Positions 1-13,179 of a stretch of 64,000 bases of DNA are shown in pieces. This stretch comes from Toxotes chatareus (lineage: Eukaryota > Chordata > Actinopteri > Toxotidae), in the NCBI GenBank assembly GCA_016801885.1, contig CM028905.1, forward strand, positions 18,391,015-18,455,014, given 5' to 3'. A model generated the notes under the pieces. The model did not search any database, was not told where the DNA came from, and saw only the letters and a program-made list of their open reading frames with translations. The translations under genes were made by a program, and so were the position numbers. The stretch's first letter is position 1; each line of letters starts with the position of its first letter.

Positions 1-241
1 TTGGCCGATTTTGACGCCATACTATACTATGACGTTTTTTATGACATTTTGAGGCCCAAAAAAATTTTGACTTTTTTGCCCAAAAAAAAACGCCATACTA
101 TACTATGACGTTTTTTATGACATTTTGAGGCCCAAAAAATTTTGACTTTTTTTGGCCGAAAAAAACGCCATACTATACTATGACGTTTTTTATGACATTT
201 TGAGGCCCCAAAAAATTTTGACTTTTTTTGGCCGAAAAAAA

Positions 242-279
242 CGCCATACTATACTATGACGTTTTTTATGACATTTTGA
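242..279 (+). repeat. Half-length (38 bp) satellite unit
   Basis: CGCCAT starts at 242 and again at 280, so this unit is exactly 38 bp, half of the normal 76. It contains only half 1 (box A plus the start of box B up to TTTTGA) and then runs straight into the next CGCC. The junction sits at the TTTTGA shared by the ends of both halves. It could be a deletion by recombination between the two halves, or a surviving monomer; deletion is the simpler reading. Confidence 0.85.
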
Positions 280-1092
280 CGCCATACTATACTATGACGT
301 TTTTTATGACATTTTGAGGCCCAAAAAAATTTTGACTTTTTTTGCCGATTTTTAACGCCATACTATACTATGACGTTTTTTATGACATTTTGAGGCCCCA
401 AAAATTTTTGACTTTTTGTGCCCGAAAAAAACGCCATACTATACTATACTATGACGTTTTATGACATTTTGAGGCCCAAAAAATTTTTGACTTTTTTTGG
501 CCGAAAAAACGCATACTATACTATGACGTTTTTTATGACATTTTGAGGCCCAAAAAAATTTTGACTTTTTTGGCCGAAAAAAAACGCCATACTATACTAT
601 GACGTTTTTTATGACATTTTGAGGCCCCAAAAAATTTTTGACTTTTTTGCCCGAAAAAAACGCCATACTATACTATGACGTTTTTTATGACATTTTGAGG
701 CCCCAAAAATTTTGACTTTTTTTGCCCGAAAAAAACGCCATACTATACTATGACGTTTTTGATGACATTTTGAGGCCCAAAAAAATTTTTATGACTTTTT
801 TTTTGACTTTTTTGCCGAAAAAAAAAACATACTATACTATGATGCGTTTTTTATGACATTTTGAGGCCCAAAAAATTTTGACTTTTTTGGCCGATTTTGA
901 CGCCATACTATACTATGACGTTTTTTTATGACATTTTGAGGACTTTTTTGGCCGAAAAATTTTACTATGACTTTTTGTGACATTTGAGGCCCAAAAAAAT
1001 TTTGACTTTTTTTGGCGATAAATACTATACTATGACGTTTTTTATGACATTTTGAGGCCCAAAAAATTTTGACTTTTTTTGGCCGATTTTGA

Positions 1093-1168
1093 CGCCATAC
1101 TATACTATGACGTTTTTTATGACATTTTGAGGCCCAAAAAAATTTTGACTTTTTTTGGCCGATTTTGA
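1093..1168 (+). repeat. Reference 76 bp satellite unit (two 38 bp halves)
   Basis: A clean, full-length example unit. Half 1 (1093-1130) starts CGCCATACTATACTATGACG and ends ATGACATTTTGA. Half 2 (1131-1168) starts GGCCCAAAAAAATTTTGAC and ends GGCCGATTTTGA. The halves are exactly 38 bp each and match at 24 of 38 positions without gaps. Shared positions include GCC near the start, TGAC at positions 16-19, a T-run at 21-26 and ATTTTGA at the end. This suggests the unit arose by duplication of a 38 bp ancestor followed by divergence. Part of the match comes from A and T runs, so the dimer origin is an inference, although the identity is well above what base composition alone would give. Confidence 0.8.
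1131..1160 (+). repeat. Imperfect inverted repeat in flank-type units
   Basis: GGCCC plus seven A (1131-1142) can pair with seven T plus GGCC (1150-1160), leaving TTTTGAC as a 7-base loop and one unpaired C. It recurs in flank units that have GGCCG in box D and is weakened in units with GCCCG or GTTCG. Whether it forms a cruciform or hairpin is unknown. Confidence 0.6.
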
Positions 1169-2726
1169 CGCCATACTATACTATGACGTTTTTTATGACA
1201 TTTTGAGGCCCCAAAAAATTTTGACTTTTTTTGCCCGAAAAAAACGCCATACTATACTATGACGTTTTTTATGACATTTTGAGGCCCAAAAAATTTTGAC
1301 TTTTTGTGCGATTTTTGAAAGCATACATACTATACTATGACGTTTTTTTATGACATTTTGAGGCCCAAAAAATTTTGACTTTTTTTGGCCGATTTTGACG
1401 CCATATATACTATACTATGACGTTTTTTATGACATTTTGAGGCCCCAAAAAATTTTGACTTTTTTTGCCCGAAAAAAACGCCATACTATACTATGACGTT
1501 TTTTATGACATTTTGAGGCCCAAAAAATTTTGACTTTTTTTGCCCGATTTTGACGCCATACTATACTATGACGTTTTTTATGACATTTTGAGGCCCAAAA
1601 AAATTTTGACTTTTTTTGGCCGATTTTGACGCCATACTATACTATGACGTTTTTTATGACATTTTGAGGCCCAAAAAAAAATTTGACTTTTTTGATTTGA
1701 TTTTGACTATACTATACTTTTACTATGACGCTTTTTTTGACATTTTGAGGCCCAAAAATTTTGACTTTTTGACTTTTGCCGAAAAACGCCATACTATACT
1801 ATGACGTTTTTTATGACATTTTGAGGCCCAAAAAAATTTTGACTTTTTTTGGCCAAAAAAAACGCCATACTATACTACGACGTTTTTTTATGACATTTTG
1901 AGGCCCAAAAAAATTTGACTTTTTTTTGCGGCCGATTTTGACGCATACATACTATACTATGACGTTTTTTTATGACATTTTGAGGCCCAAAAAATTTTGA
2001 CTTTTTTGGCGAAAAAACGCCATATACTATACTATGACGTTTTTTATGACATTTTGAGGCCCAAAAAATTTTGACTTTTTTTGAAAAAAAATACTATACT
2101 ATGCGTTTTACTATACTATGACGTTTTTATGACATTTTGAGGCCCAAAAAAATTTTGACTTTTTTGCCGAAAAAACGCCATATACTATACTATGACGTTT
2201 TTTTTTATGACATTTTGAGGCCCAAAAAATTTTGACTTTTTGGCCGAAAAAACGCCATACTATACTATGACTATGACGTTTTTTATGACATTTTGAGGCC
2301 CCAAAAAATTTTGACTTTTTTTGCCCGAAAAAAACGCCATACTATACTATGACGTTTTTTATGACATTTTGAGGCCCAAAAATTTTGACTTTTTTTGGCC
2401 GATTTTGACGCCATACTATACTATGACGTTTTTTATGACATTTTGAGGCCCAAAAAAAAATTTTGACTTTTTTTGCCGAAAAAACGCCATACTATACTAT
2501 GACGTTTTTTATGACATTTTGAGGCCCAAAAAATTTTTGACTTTTTTTGCCCGAAAAAAACGCCATACTATACTATGACGTTTTTTATGACATTTTGAGG
2601 CCCAAAAAAATTTTGACTTTTTTTGCCCGAAAAAAACGCCATACTATACTATGACGTTTTTTATGACATTTTGAGGCCCCAAAAATTTTTTTTGACTTTT
2701 TACTATGACGATGACAAAAACGCCAT

Positions 2727-2746
2727 ACTATACTATACTATACTAT
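2727..2746 (+). repeat. ACTAT expanded to four copies within box A
   Basis: The normal box A has two overlapping ACTAT copies; this unit has four in a row. Three-copy versions are scattered widely (for example near 12.85, 12.93 and 42.23 kb), so this pentamer is the main microsatellite-like site inside the unit. Confidence 0.85.
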
Positions 2747-5700
2747 GACGTTTTTTTATGACATTTTGAGGCCCAAAAAATTTTGACTTTTTTGTTCGAA
2801 AAAACGCATACTATACTATACTATGACGTTTTTTATGACATTTTGAGGCCCAAAAAAATTTTGACTTTTTTTGGCCGATTTTGACGCCATACTATACTAT
2901 GACGTTTTTTATGACATTTTGAGGCCCCAAAAATTTTGACTTTTTTGTCCTAAAAAAAACGCATACTACTATACTATGACGTTTTTTATGACATTTTGAG
3001 GCCCAAAAAATTTTGACTTTTTTGGCGATTTTTGAAAACCATATATACTATACTATGACGCTTTTTATGACATTTTGAGGCCCAAAAAATTTTGACTTTT
3101 TTGGCCGATTTTGACGCCATACTATACTATGACGTTTTTTATGACATTTTGAGGCCCAAAAAAATTTGACTTTTTTTGCCCGAAAAAAAACGCCATACTA
3201 TACTATGACGTTTTTTATGACATTTTGAGGCCCAAAAAATTTTGACTTTTTTGCCCCAAAAAATTTTGCGCCATACTATACTATGACGTTTTTTATGACA
3301 TTTTGAGGCCCAAAAAATTTTGACTTTTTGCCCGAAAAAAACGCCATACTATACTATGACGTTTTTTATGACATTTTGAGGCCCAAAAAATTTGACTTTT
3401 TTTGGCCGATTTTGACGCCATACTATACTATGATGACGTTTTTTTATGATGACATTTGAGGCCCCAAAAATTTTGACTTTTTTTTTGACGAAAAAACGCC
3501 ATACTATACTATGACGTTTTTTTATGACATTTTGAGGCCCAAAAAATTTGACTTTTTTTTGAGGCCGAAAAAATTTTGCTTTTTTTATACTATACTATGA
3601 CGTTTTTTATGACATTTTGAGGCCCAAAAAATTTTGACTTTTTTTTGCCGATTTTGACGCCATACTATACTATGACGTTTTTTATGACATTTTGAGGCCC
3701 AAAAAATTTTGACTTTTTTGCCGAAAAAACACGCCATACTATACTATGACGTTTTTTATGACATTTTGAGGCCCAAAAAATTTTGACTTTTTTGGTTCGA
3801 AAAAAACGCATATACTATACTATGACGTTTTTTATGACATTTTGAGGCCCAAAAAAATTTGACTTTTTTGGCCGATTTTGACGCATCATACTATACTATG
3901 ACGTTTTTTATGACATTTTGAGGCCCAAAAAAATTTGACTTTTTTGCGATTTTGACGCCATACTATACTATGACGTTTTTTATGACATTTTGAGGCCCAA
4001 AAATTTTGACTTTTTTGCCCGATTTTTGACGCCATACTATACTATGACGTTTTTATGACATTTTGAGGCCCAAAAAATTTTGACTTTTTGGTCATTTTGA
4101 CGCCATACTATACTATGACGTTTTTTTTATGACATTTTGAGGCCCAAAAAATTTTGACTTTTTTTGTTTTTGATTTTTTTGACGCCATACTATACTATGA
4201 CGTTTTTTATGACATTTTGAGGCCCAAAAAAATTTGACTTTTTTGGCCGATTTTGACGCCATACTATACTATGACGTTTTTTATGACATTTTGAGGCCCA
4301 AAAAATTTTGACTTTTTTGTCGATTTTGAACGCCATACTATACTATGACGTTTTTTATGACATTTTGAGGCCCAAAAAAATTTTGACTTTTTGGCCGATT
4401 TTGAAAACGCCATACTATACTATGACTTATGACATTTTTATGACATTTTGAGGCCCAAAAAATTTTGACTTTTTTTATGACATTTTGAAAATTTTTGACT
4501 TTTTGACGCCATACGCCATACTATACTATGACGTTTTTTTATGACATTTTGAGGCCCAAAAAATTTTGACTTTTTTGGCCCGAAAAACGCCATACTATAC
4601 TATGACGTTTTTTTTGATGACTTTTTGAGGCCCAAAAAATTTTTTTATGACTTTTTGAGGCCCCGAAAAAAACGCCATACTATACTATGACGACGTTTTT
4701 TATGACATTTTGAGGCCCAAAAAAATTTGACTTTTTTTGTTCGAAAACGCCATACTATACTATGACGTTTTTTATGACATTTTGAGGCCCAAAAAATTTT
4801 GACTTTTTTTGTCGATTTTGACGCCATACTATACTATGACGTTTTTATGACATTTTGAGGCCCAAAAAATTTTGACTTTTTTTTCCGATTTTGACGCCAT
4901 ACTATACTATGACGCTTTTTATGACATTTTGAGGCCCAAAAAATTTTGACTTTTTTTTGGCCGAAAAAACGCCATATACTATACTATGACGTTTTTATGA
5001 CATTTTGAGGCCCAAAAAATTTTGACTTTTTTGTTCGAAAAAACGCCATACTATACTATGACGTTTTTTTGATGACATTTTGAGGCCCAAAAAAATTTTT
5101 GACTTTTTTTGTTCGATTTTGACGCCATACTATACTATGACGTTTTTTTGACATTTGACATTTTGAGGCCCAAAAAATTTTACTATGACTTTTTTGACAT
5201 TTTGAGGCCAAAAAACGCCTTTACTATACTATACTATGACGTTTTTATGACATTTTGAGGCCCAAAAAATTTTGACTTTTTTGGCGAAAAACGCCATACT
5301 ATACTATGACGTTTTTATGACATTTTGAGGCCCAAAAATTTTTGACTTTTTTGCCCGAAAAAACGCCATACTATACTATGACGTTTTTTATGACATTTTG
5401 AGGCCCAAAAAATTTTGACTTTTTTTGTTCGATTTTGACGCCATACTATACTATGACGACGCTTTTTATGATTTTGATTTTGAGGCCCAAAAAATTTTGA
5501 CTTTTTTGCCGAAAAAACGCCATACTATACTATGACGTTTTTTATGACATTTTGAGGCCCAAAAAATTTTGACTTTTTTGGCCGAAAAAAAACCATACTA
5601 TACTATGATGTTTTTTTTTGATGATTTTGAGGCCCAAAAATTTTGACTTTTTTGGCGATTTTGACGCCATACTATACTATACTATGACGACATTTTTTTG

Positions 5701-8700
5701 ACATTTTGAGGCCCAAAAAAATTTTGACTTTTTGCCGATTTTTGAAATACTATTTTGGCTATGACGCCATACTATACTATGACGTTTTTTATGATTTGAG
5801 GCCCAAAAAATTTTGACTTTTTTGGCCGATTTTGACGCCATACTATACTATACTATGACGTTTTTATGACATTTTGAGGCCCAAAAAATTTTGACTTTTT
5901 TTGCCGAAAAAACGCCATACTATACTATGACGTTTTTATGACATTTTGAGGCCCAAAAAAATTTTGACTTTTTTGCCGATTTTGACGCCATACTACTATA
6001 CTATGACGTTTTTTTGACATTTTGAGGCCCAAAAATTTTTGACTTTTTTTGCGAAAAAAAACGCCATACTATACTATGATGACTTTTTATGACATTTTGA
6101 GGCCCAAAAAAATTTTGACTTTTTTTGACCGATTTTGACGCCATACTATACTATGACGTTTTTTATGACATTTTGAGGCCCCAAAAAATTTTGACTTTTT
6201 TTGGCCGATTTTGACGCCATACTATACTATGACGTTTTTTATGACATTTTGAGGCCCCAAAAAATTTTGACTTTTTTGCCCGCCCGAAAAAACCATATAC
6301 TATATACTATGACGTTTTTTATGACATTTTGAGGCCCAAAAAATTTTGACTTTTTTTGTTCAAAAAACGCCATACTATACTATGACGTTTTTATGACATT
6401 TTGAGGCCTAAAAAAATGACGACTTTTATGAAACATTTATACTATACTATGGCGTTTTTTATGACATTTTGAGGCCCAAAAAATTTTTGACTTTTTGTTT
6501 GATTTTGCCCATACTATACTATGACGTTTTTATGACATTTTGAGGCCCAAAAATTTTGACTTTTTTGCCAAAAACGAAAAAAACGCCATACTATACTATG
6601 ACGCGTTTTTTATGACATTTTGAGGCCCAAAAATTTTTTGACTTTTTTTGGCCGAAAAAAACGCCATACTATACTATGACGTTTTTTTATGACATTTTGA
6701 GGCCCCAAAAAATTTTGACTTTTTTGTTCGAAAAAAAACGCCATATACTATACTATGACGTTTTTTATGACATTTTGAGGCCCAAAAAAAATTTGACTTT
6801 TTGCCCGAAAAAAACGCCATACTATATACTATGACGTTTTTTATGACATTTTGAGGCCCAAAAATTTTGACTTTTTTTGGCCGATTTTGACGCCATACTA
6901 TACTATGACGTTTTTTATGACATTTTGAGGCCCAAAAAATTTTGACTTTTTTGTCCGAAAAACGCCATACTATACTATGACGCGTTTTTATGACATTTTG
7001 AGGCCCAAAAAATTTTGACTTTTTTGCCCGAAAAACGCCATACTATACTATGACGTTTTTATGACATTTTGAGGCCCCAAAAAATTTTGACTTTTTTTGC
7101 CCGAAAAAAACGCCATACTATACTATGACGTTTTTTTATGACATTTTGAGGCCCAAAAAATTTTGACTTTTTTTTTCCATAAAATGACGCTTTTTATGAC
7201 ATACTATACTATGACTATACTATGACGTTTTTTATGACATTTTGAGGCCCAAAAATTTTGACTTTTTTTGGCCGATTTTAACGCCATACTATACTATGAC
7301 GTTTTTTATGACATTTTGAGGCCCAAAAATTTTTGACTTTTTTTGTTCGAAAAAACGCCATACTATACTATGACGTTTTTTATGACATTTTGAGGCCCAA
7401 AAAATTTTGACTTTTTTGCCGAAAAAAACATATACTATACTATGACGCCATTTTATGACATTTTGAGGCCCCAAAATTTTGACTTTTTTTACTTTACTAT
7501 ACTATGACGCTTTTTATGACATTTTGAGGCCCAAAAAAATTTTGACTTTTTTTGTCGAAAAAAACGCCATACTATACTATGACTATGACGTTTTTTATGA
7601 CATTTTGAGGCCCAAAAAAATTTTGACTTTTTTTGGCCGATTTTGACGCCATACTATACTATGACGTTTTTTATGACATTTTGAGGCCCCAAAAATTTTG
7701 ACTTTTTTTGCCCGAAAAAAACGCCATACTATACTATGACGTTTTTTATGACATTTTGAGGCCCAAAAAAATTTTGACTTTTTTGTTCGAAAAAAACGCC
7801 ATACTATACTATACTATGACGTTTTTTATGACATTTTGAGGCCCAAAAAAATTTGACTTTTTTTGCCGAAAAACGCCATATACTATACTATGACGTTTTT
7901 TATGACATTTTGAGGCCCAAAAATTTTGACTTTTTGTTCGAAAAAAACGCCATATACTATACTATGACGTTTTTTATGACATTTTGAGGCCCAAAAAATT
8001 TTGACTTTTTTGCCGAAAAAACGCCATACTATACTATGACGTTTTTTATGACATTTTGAGGCCCAAAAAATTTTGACTTTTTTGTTCGAAAAAAACGCCA
8101 TACTATACTATATGACGTTTTTTGACATTTTGAGGCCCAAAAAATTTTTGACTTTTTGACGATTTTGACGCCATACTATACTATGACGTTTTTATGATAC
8201 TATACTATGACGTTTTTTATGACATTTTGAGGCCCAAAAAATTTTGACTTTTTTTTTCCGAAAAAAAGCCTATACTATACTATGACGTTTTTTTATGACA
8301 TTTTGAGGCCCAAAAAATTTTGACTTTTTGTTCGAAAAAACGCCATACTATACTATACTATGACGTTTTTTATGACATTTTGAGGCCCAAAAAATTTTGA
8401 CTTTTTTTGCTTCGATTTTGAAAACGCCTATACTATACTATGACGTTTTTTATGACATTTTGAGGCCCAAAAATTTTGACTTTTTTGTTCGAAAAAACGC
8501 CATACTATACTACTATGACGTTTTTTATGACATTTTGAGGCCCAAAAAATTTTGACTTTTTTTTCCCGAAAAAAACGCCATACTATACTATACTATGACG
8601 TTTTTTATGACATTTTGAGGCCCCAAAAATTTTTTTTTTTATGACATTTTGAGGCCCGAAAAAAACGCCATACGCCATACTATACTATGACGTTTTTTAT

Positions 8701-10284
8701 GACATTTTGAGGCCCAAAAAATTTTTTGACTTTTTTGCCCATAAAATTTGACGTTTTTATGACATTTTGAGGCCCAAAAAATTTTGACTTTTTTGGCCGA
8801 CTATGACGCCATACTATACTATGACGTTTTTTATGACATTTTGAGGCCCAAAAAATTTGACTTTTTTGTCGAAAAAACGCCATACTATACTATGACGTTT
8901 TTATGACATTTTGAGGCCCAAAAATTTTGACTTTTTGCCCGAAAAAAAACCATATACTATACTATGACGTTTTTTATGACATTTTGAGGCCCAAAAAATT
9001 TTGACTTTTTTGTTCGAAAAAACGCCATACTATACTATGACGTTTTTATGACATTTTGAGGCCCAAAAAATTTTGACTTTTTTTTGTTCGATTTTGACGC
9101 CATACTATACTATGACGTTTTTATGACATTTTGAGGCCCCAAAAATTTTTTGACTTTTTTGGCCGAAAAAACGCCATACTATACTATGACGTTTTTTATG
9201 ATGACATTTTGAGGCCCAAAAAATTTTGACTTTTTTTTCAAAAAAACGCCATACTATACTATGACGACGTTTTTATGACATTTTGAGGCCCAAAAAATTT
9301 TGACTTTTTTTGTTTTTGAGGCAAAAAACGCCATACTACTATACTATGACGTTTTTTATGACATTTTGAGGCCCAAAAAATTTTTGACTTTTTTGTTTTG
9401 AAAAAACGCCATACTATACTATGACGTTTTTTATGACATTTTGAGGCCCAAAAATTTTGACTTTTTTTTTTTGTCGATTTTGACGCCATACTATACTATG
9501 ACGTTTTTTATGACATTTGAGGCCCCAAAAATTTTTTTTTGACTTTTTTTTTATGACATTTTACTAGGCCCCAAAAATTTGAGGCCCCAAAAATTTTTTT
9601 TTTTTGAAAAATATACTATACTATGACGTTTTTATGACATTTTGAGGCCCAAAAAATTTTGACTTTTTTTTTGTTCGATTTTGACGCCATACTATACTAT
9701 GACGTTTTTTATGACATTTTGAGGCCCAAAATTTGACTTTTTTTTTTTGGTTTGAAACGCCATACTATACTATGACGTTTTTTATGACATTTTGAGGCCC
9801 AAAAAATTTTGACTTTTTTTTGATCGATTTTGACGCCATACTATACTATGACGTTTTTTATGACATTTTGAGGCCCAAAAAATTTTGACTTTTTTGTTCG
9901 AAAAAACGCCATACTATACTATGACGTTTTTATGACATTTTGAGGCCCAAAAATTTTTGACTTTTTTTTGTTCGAAAAAAACGCCATACTATACTATGAC
10001 GTTTTTTATGACATTTTGAGGCCCAAAAAATTTTGACTTTTTTTTGTTCGATTTTGAACGCCATACTATACTATGACGTTTTTTATGACATTTTGAGGCC
10101 CAAAAAATTTTTGACTTTTTGTTCAAAAAAAACGCCATACTATACTATGACGTTTTTTATGACATTTTGAGGCCCAAAAATTTTTGACTTTTTTGCCGAT
10201 TTTGACGCCATACTATACTATGACGTTTTTTATGACATTTTGAGGCCCAAAAAAATTTTGACTTTTTTTTCGAAAAAAACGCAT

Positions 10285-10304
10285 ACTATACTATACTATA
10301 CTAT
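10285..10304 (+). repeat. ACTAT expanded to four copies within box A
   Basis: A second four-copy ACTAT expansion, preceded by GCAT in place of GCCAT. It lies about 7.5 kb from the other four-copy example and in a differently spelled unit, so an independent expansion is plausible. Confidence 0.85.
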
Positions 10305-13179
10305 GACGTTTTTATGACATTTTGAGGCCCCAAAAAATTTTGACTTTTTTGTCGATTTTGACGCCATACTATACTATGACGTTTTTTATGACATTTTGAG
10401 GCCCAAAAAATTTTGACTTTTTTTGGCCGAAAAAAACGCCATACTATACTATGACGTTTTTTTATGACATTTTGAGGCCCAAAAAAATTTTGACTTTTTT
10501 GGCCGAAAAAAACGCCATACTATACTATGACGTTTTTTATGACATTTTGAGGCCCAAAAAATTTTTGACTTTTTTGTTCAAAAACGCCATATACTATACT
10601 ATGACGTTTTTTGACATTTTGAGGCCCAAAAACTTTTTTTTGGCCGATTTTGAAACTTTTTTTTTTATGACATTTTGAGGCCCAAAAATTTTTGACTTTT
10701 TTGCCGAACGCCATACTATACTATGACGTTTTTTATGACATTTTGAGGCCCAAAAATTTTTTAATTTTTTTTTTCGATTTTGAACGCCATACTATACTAT
10801 GACGTTTTTTATGACATTTTGAGGCCCAAAAAAATTTTGACTTTTTTTCAAAAAACGCCATACTATACTATGACGCGTTTTTATGACATTTTGAGGCCCA
10901 AAAAATTTTTGACTTTTTTTTCGAAAAAAAACGCCCATACTATACTATGACGTTTTTTATGACATTTTGAGGCCCAAAAAATTTTGACTTTTTTTGTCGA
11001 AAAAACGCCTACTATACTATACTATGACGTTTTTTATGACATTTTGAGGCCCAAAAAATTTTTGACTTTTTTTTTGTCGAAAAAACGCCATACTATACTA
11101 TGACGTTTTTTGACATTTTGAGGCCCAAAAAATTTTGACTTTTTGACATTTTGAGGCCCAAAAAACGCCATACTATACTATGACGTTTTTTATGACATTT
11201 TGAGGCCCCAAAAAATTTTGACTTTTTTTGGCCGATTTTGACGCCATACTATACTATGACGTTTTTTATGACATTTTGAGGCCCAAAAAATTTTGACTTT
11301 TTTTGGCCGAAAAAACGCCATACTATACTATGACGTTTTTTATGACATTTTGAGGCCCAAAAAAATTTTGACTTTTTTGTCCGATTTTGACGCCATACTA
11401 TACTATGACGTTTTTTATGACATTTTGAGGCCCAAAAAATTTTGACTTTTTTTGCAAAAAAAACGCCATACTATACTATGACGTTTTTTATGACATTTTG
11501 AGGCCCAAAAAATTTTGCCTTTTTTTGCCCGAAAAACACGGCATACTATACTATGACGTTTTTTATGACATTTTGAGGCCCAAAAAAATTTTGACTTTTT
11601 TTGGCCGAAAAAAACGCCATACTATACTATGACGTTTTTTATGACATTTTGAGGCCCAAAAAATTTTGACTTTTTTGTCGAAAAACGCCATACTATACTA
11701 TGACGTTTTTTATGACATTTTGAGGCCCAAAAAAATTTTGACTTTTTTTGGCCGATTTTGACGCCATACTATACTATGACGTTTTTTATGACATTTTGAG
11801 GCCCAAAAAAATTTTGACTTTTTTTGGCCGATTTTGACGCCATACTATACTATGACGTTTTTTATGACATTTTGAGGCCCAAAAATTTTGACTTTTTTGT
11901 TTGAAAAATTTTGCGCATACTATACTATGACGTTTTTTATGACATTTTGAGGCCCAAAAAATTTTGACTTTTTTTACTTCAAAAAAACGCCATACTAAAA
12001 AGGCGCCATACTATACTATGACGTTTTTTTTATGACATTTTGAGGCCCAAAAAATTTTGACTTTTTTTGGCCGAAAAAAACGCCATACTATACTATGACG
12101 TTTTTTATGACATTTTGAGGCCCAAAAAATTTTTGACTTTTTTTTCGATTTTGACGCCATACTATACTATGACGTTTTTTATGACATTTTGAGGCCAAAA
12201 AATTTTTGACTTTTTTTTGTTCCGAAAAACGCCATACTATACTATGATGACGTTTTTTATGACATTTTGAGGCCCAAAAAAATTTTTGACTTTTTTTTCC
12301 GAAAAACGCCATACTATACTATGACGTTTTTTTTATGACATTTTGAGGCCCAAAAAATTTTTGACTTTTTTTGGCCGAAAAAACGCCATACTATACTATG
12401 ACGTTTTTTATGACATTTTGAGGCCCAAAAAATTTTGACTTTTTGTTCGAAAAAAACACGCCATACTATACTATGACGTTTTTTTATGACATTTTGAGGC
12501 CAAAAAAATTTTTGACTTTTTTTGCCGATTTTGACGCCATACTATACTATGACGTTTTTTATGACATTTTGAGGCCCAAAAATTTTTGACTTTTTTGTTC
12601 GAAAAAACGCCATACTATACTATGACGTTTTTTATGACATTTTGAGGCCCAAAAAATTTTGACTTTTTTGTTCGAAAAACGCCATACTATACTATGACGT
12701 TTTTTATGACATTTTGAGGCCCAAAAAATTTTTGACTTTTTTGTCCCGATTTTGACGCTTCATACTATACTATGACGTTTTTTATGACATTTTGAGGCCC
12801 AAAAAATTTTGACTTTTTTGATATTTGAGTCGATTTTGACGCCATACTATACTATACTATGACGTTTTTTATGACATTTTGAGGCCCAAAAAAATTTTGA
12901 CTTTTTTTGTTCGAAAAAACGCCATACTATACTATACTATGACGTTTTTTATGACATTTTGAGGCCCAAAAAATTTTTGACTTTTTTTGGCCGATTTTGA
13001 CGCCATACTATACTATGACGTTTTTATGACATTTTGAGGCCCAAAAAATTTTTTGACTTTTTTGTTCGAAAAACGCCATACTATACTATACTATGACGTT
13101 TTTTATGACATTTTGAGGCCCAAAAAATTTTTGACTTTTTGTTCGAAAAACGCCATACTATACTATGACGTTTTTTATG

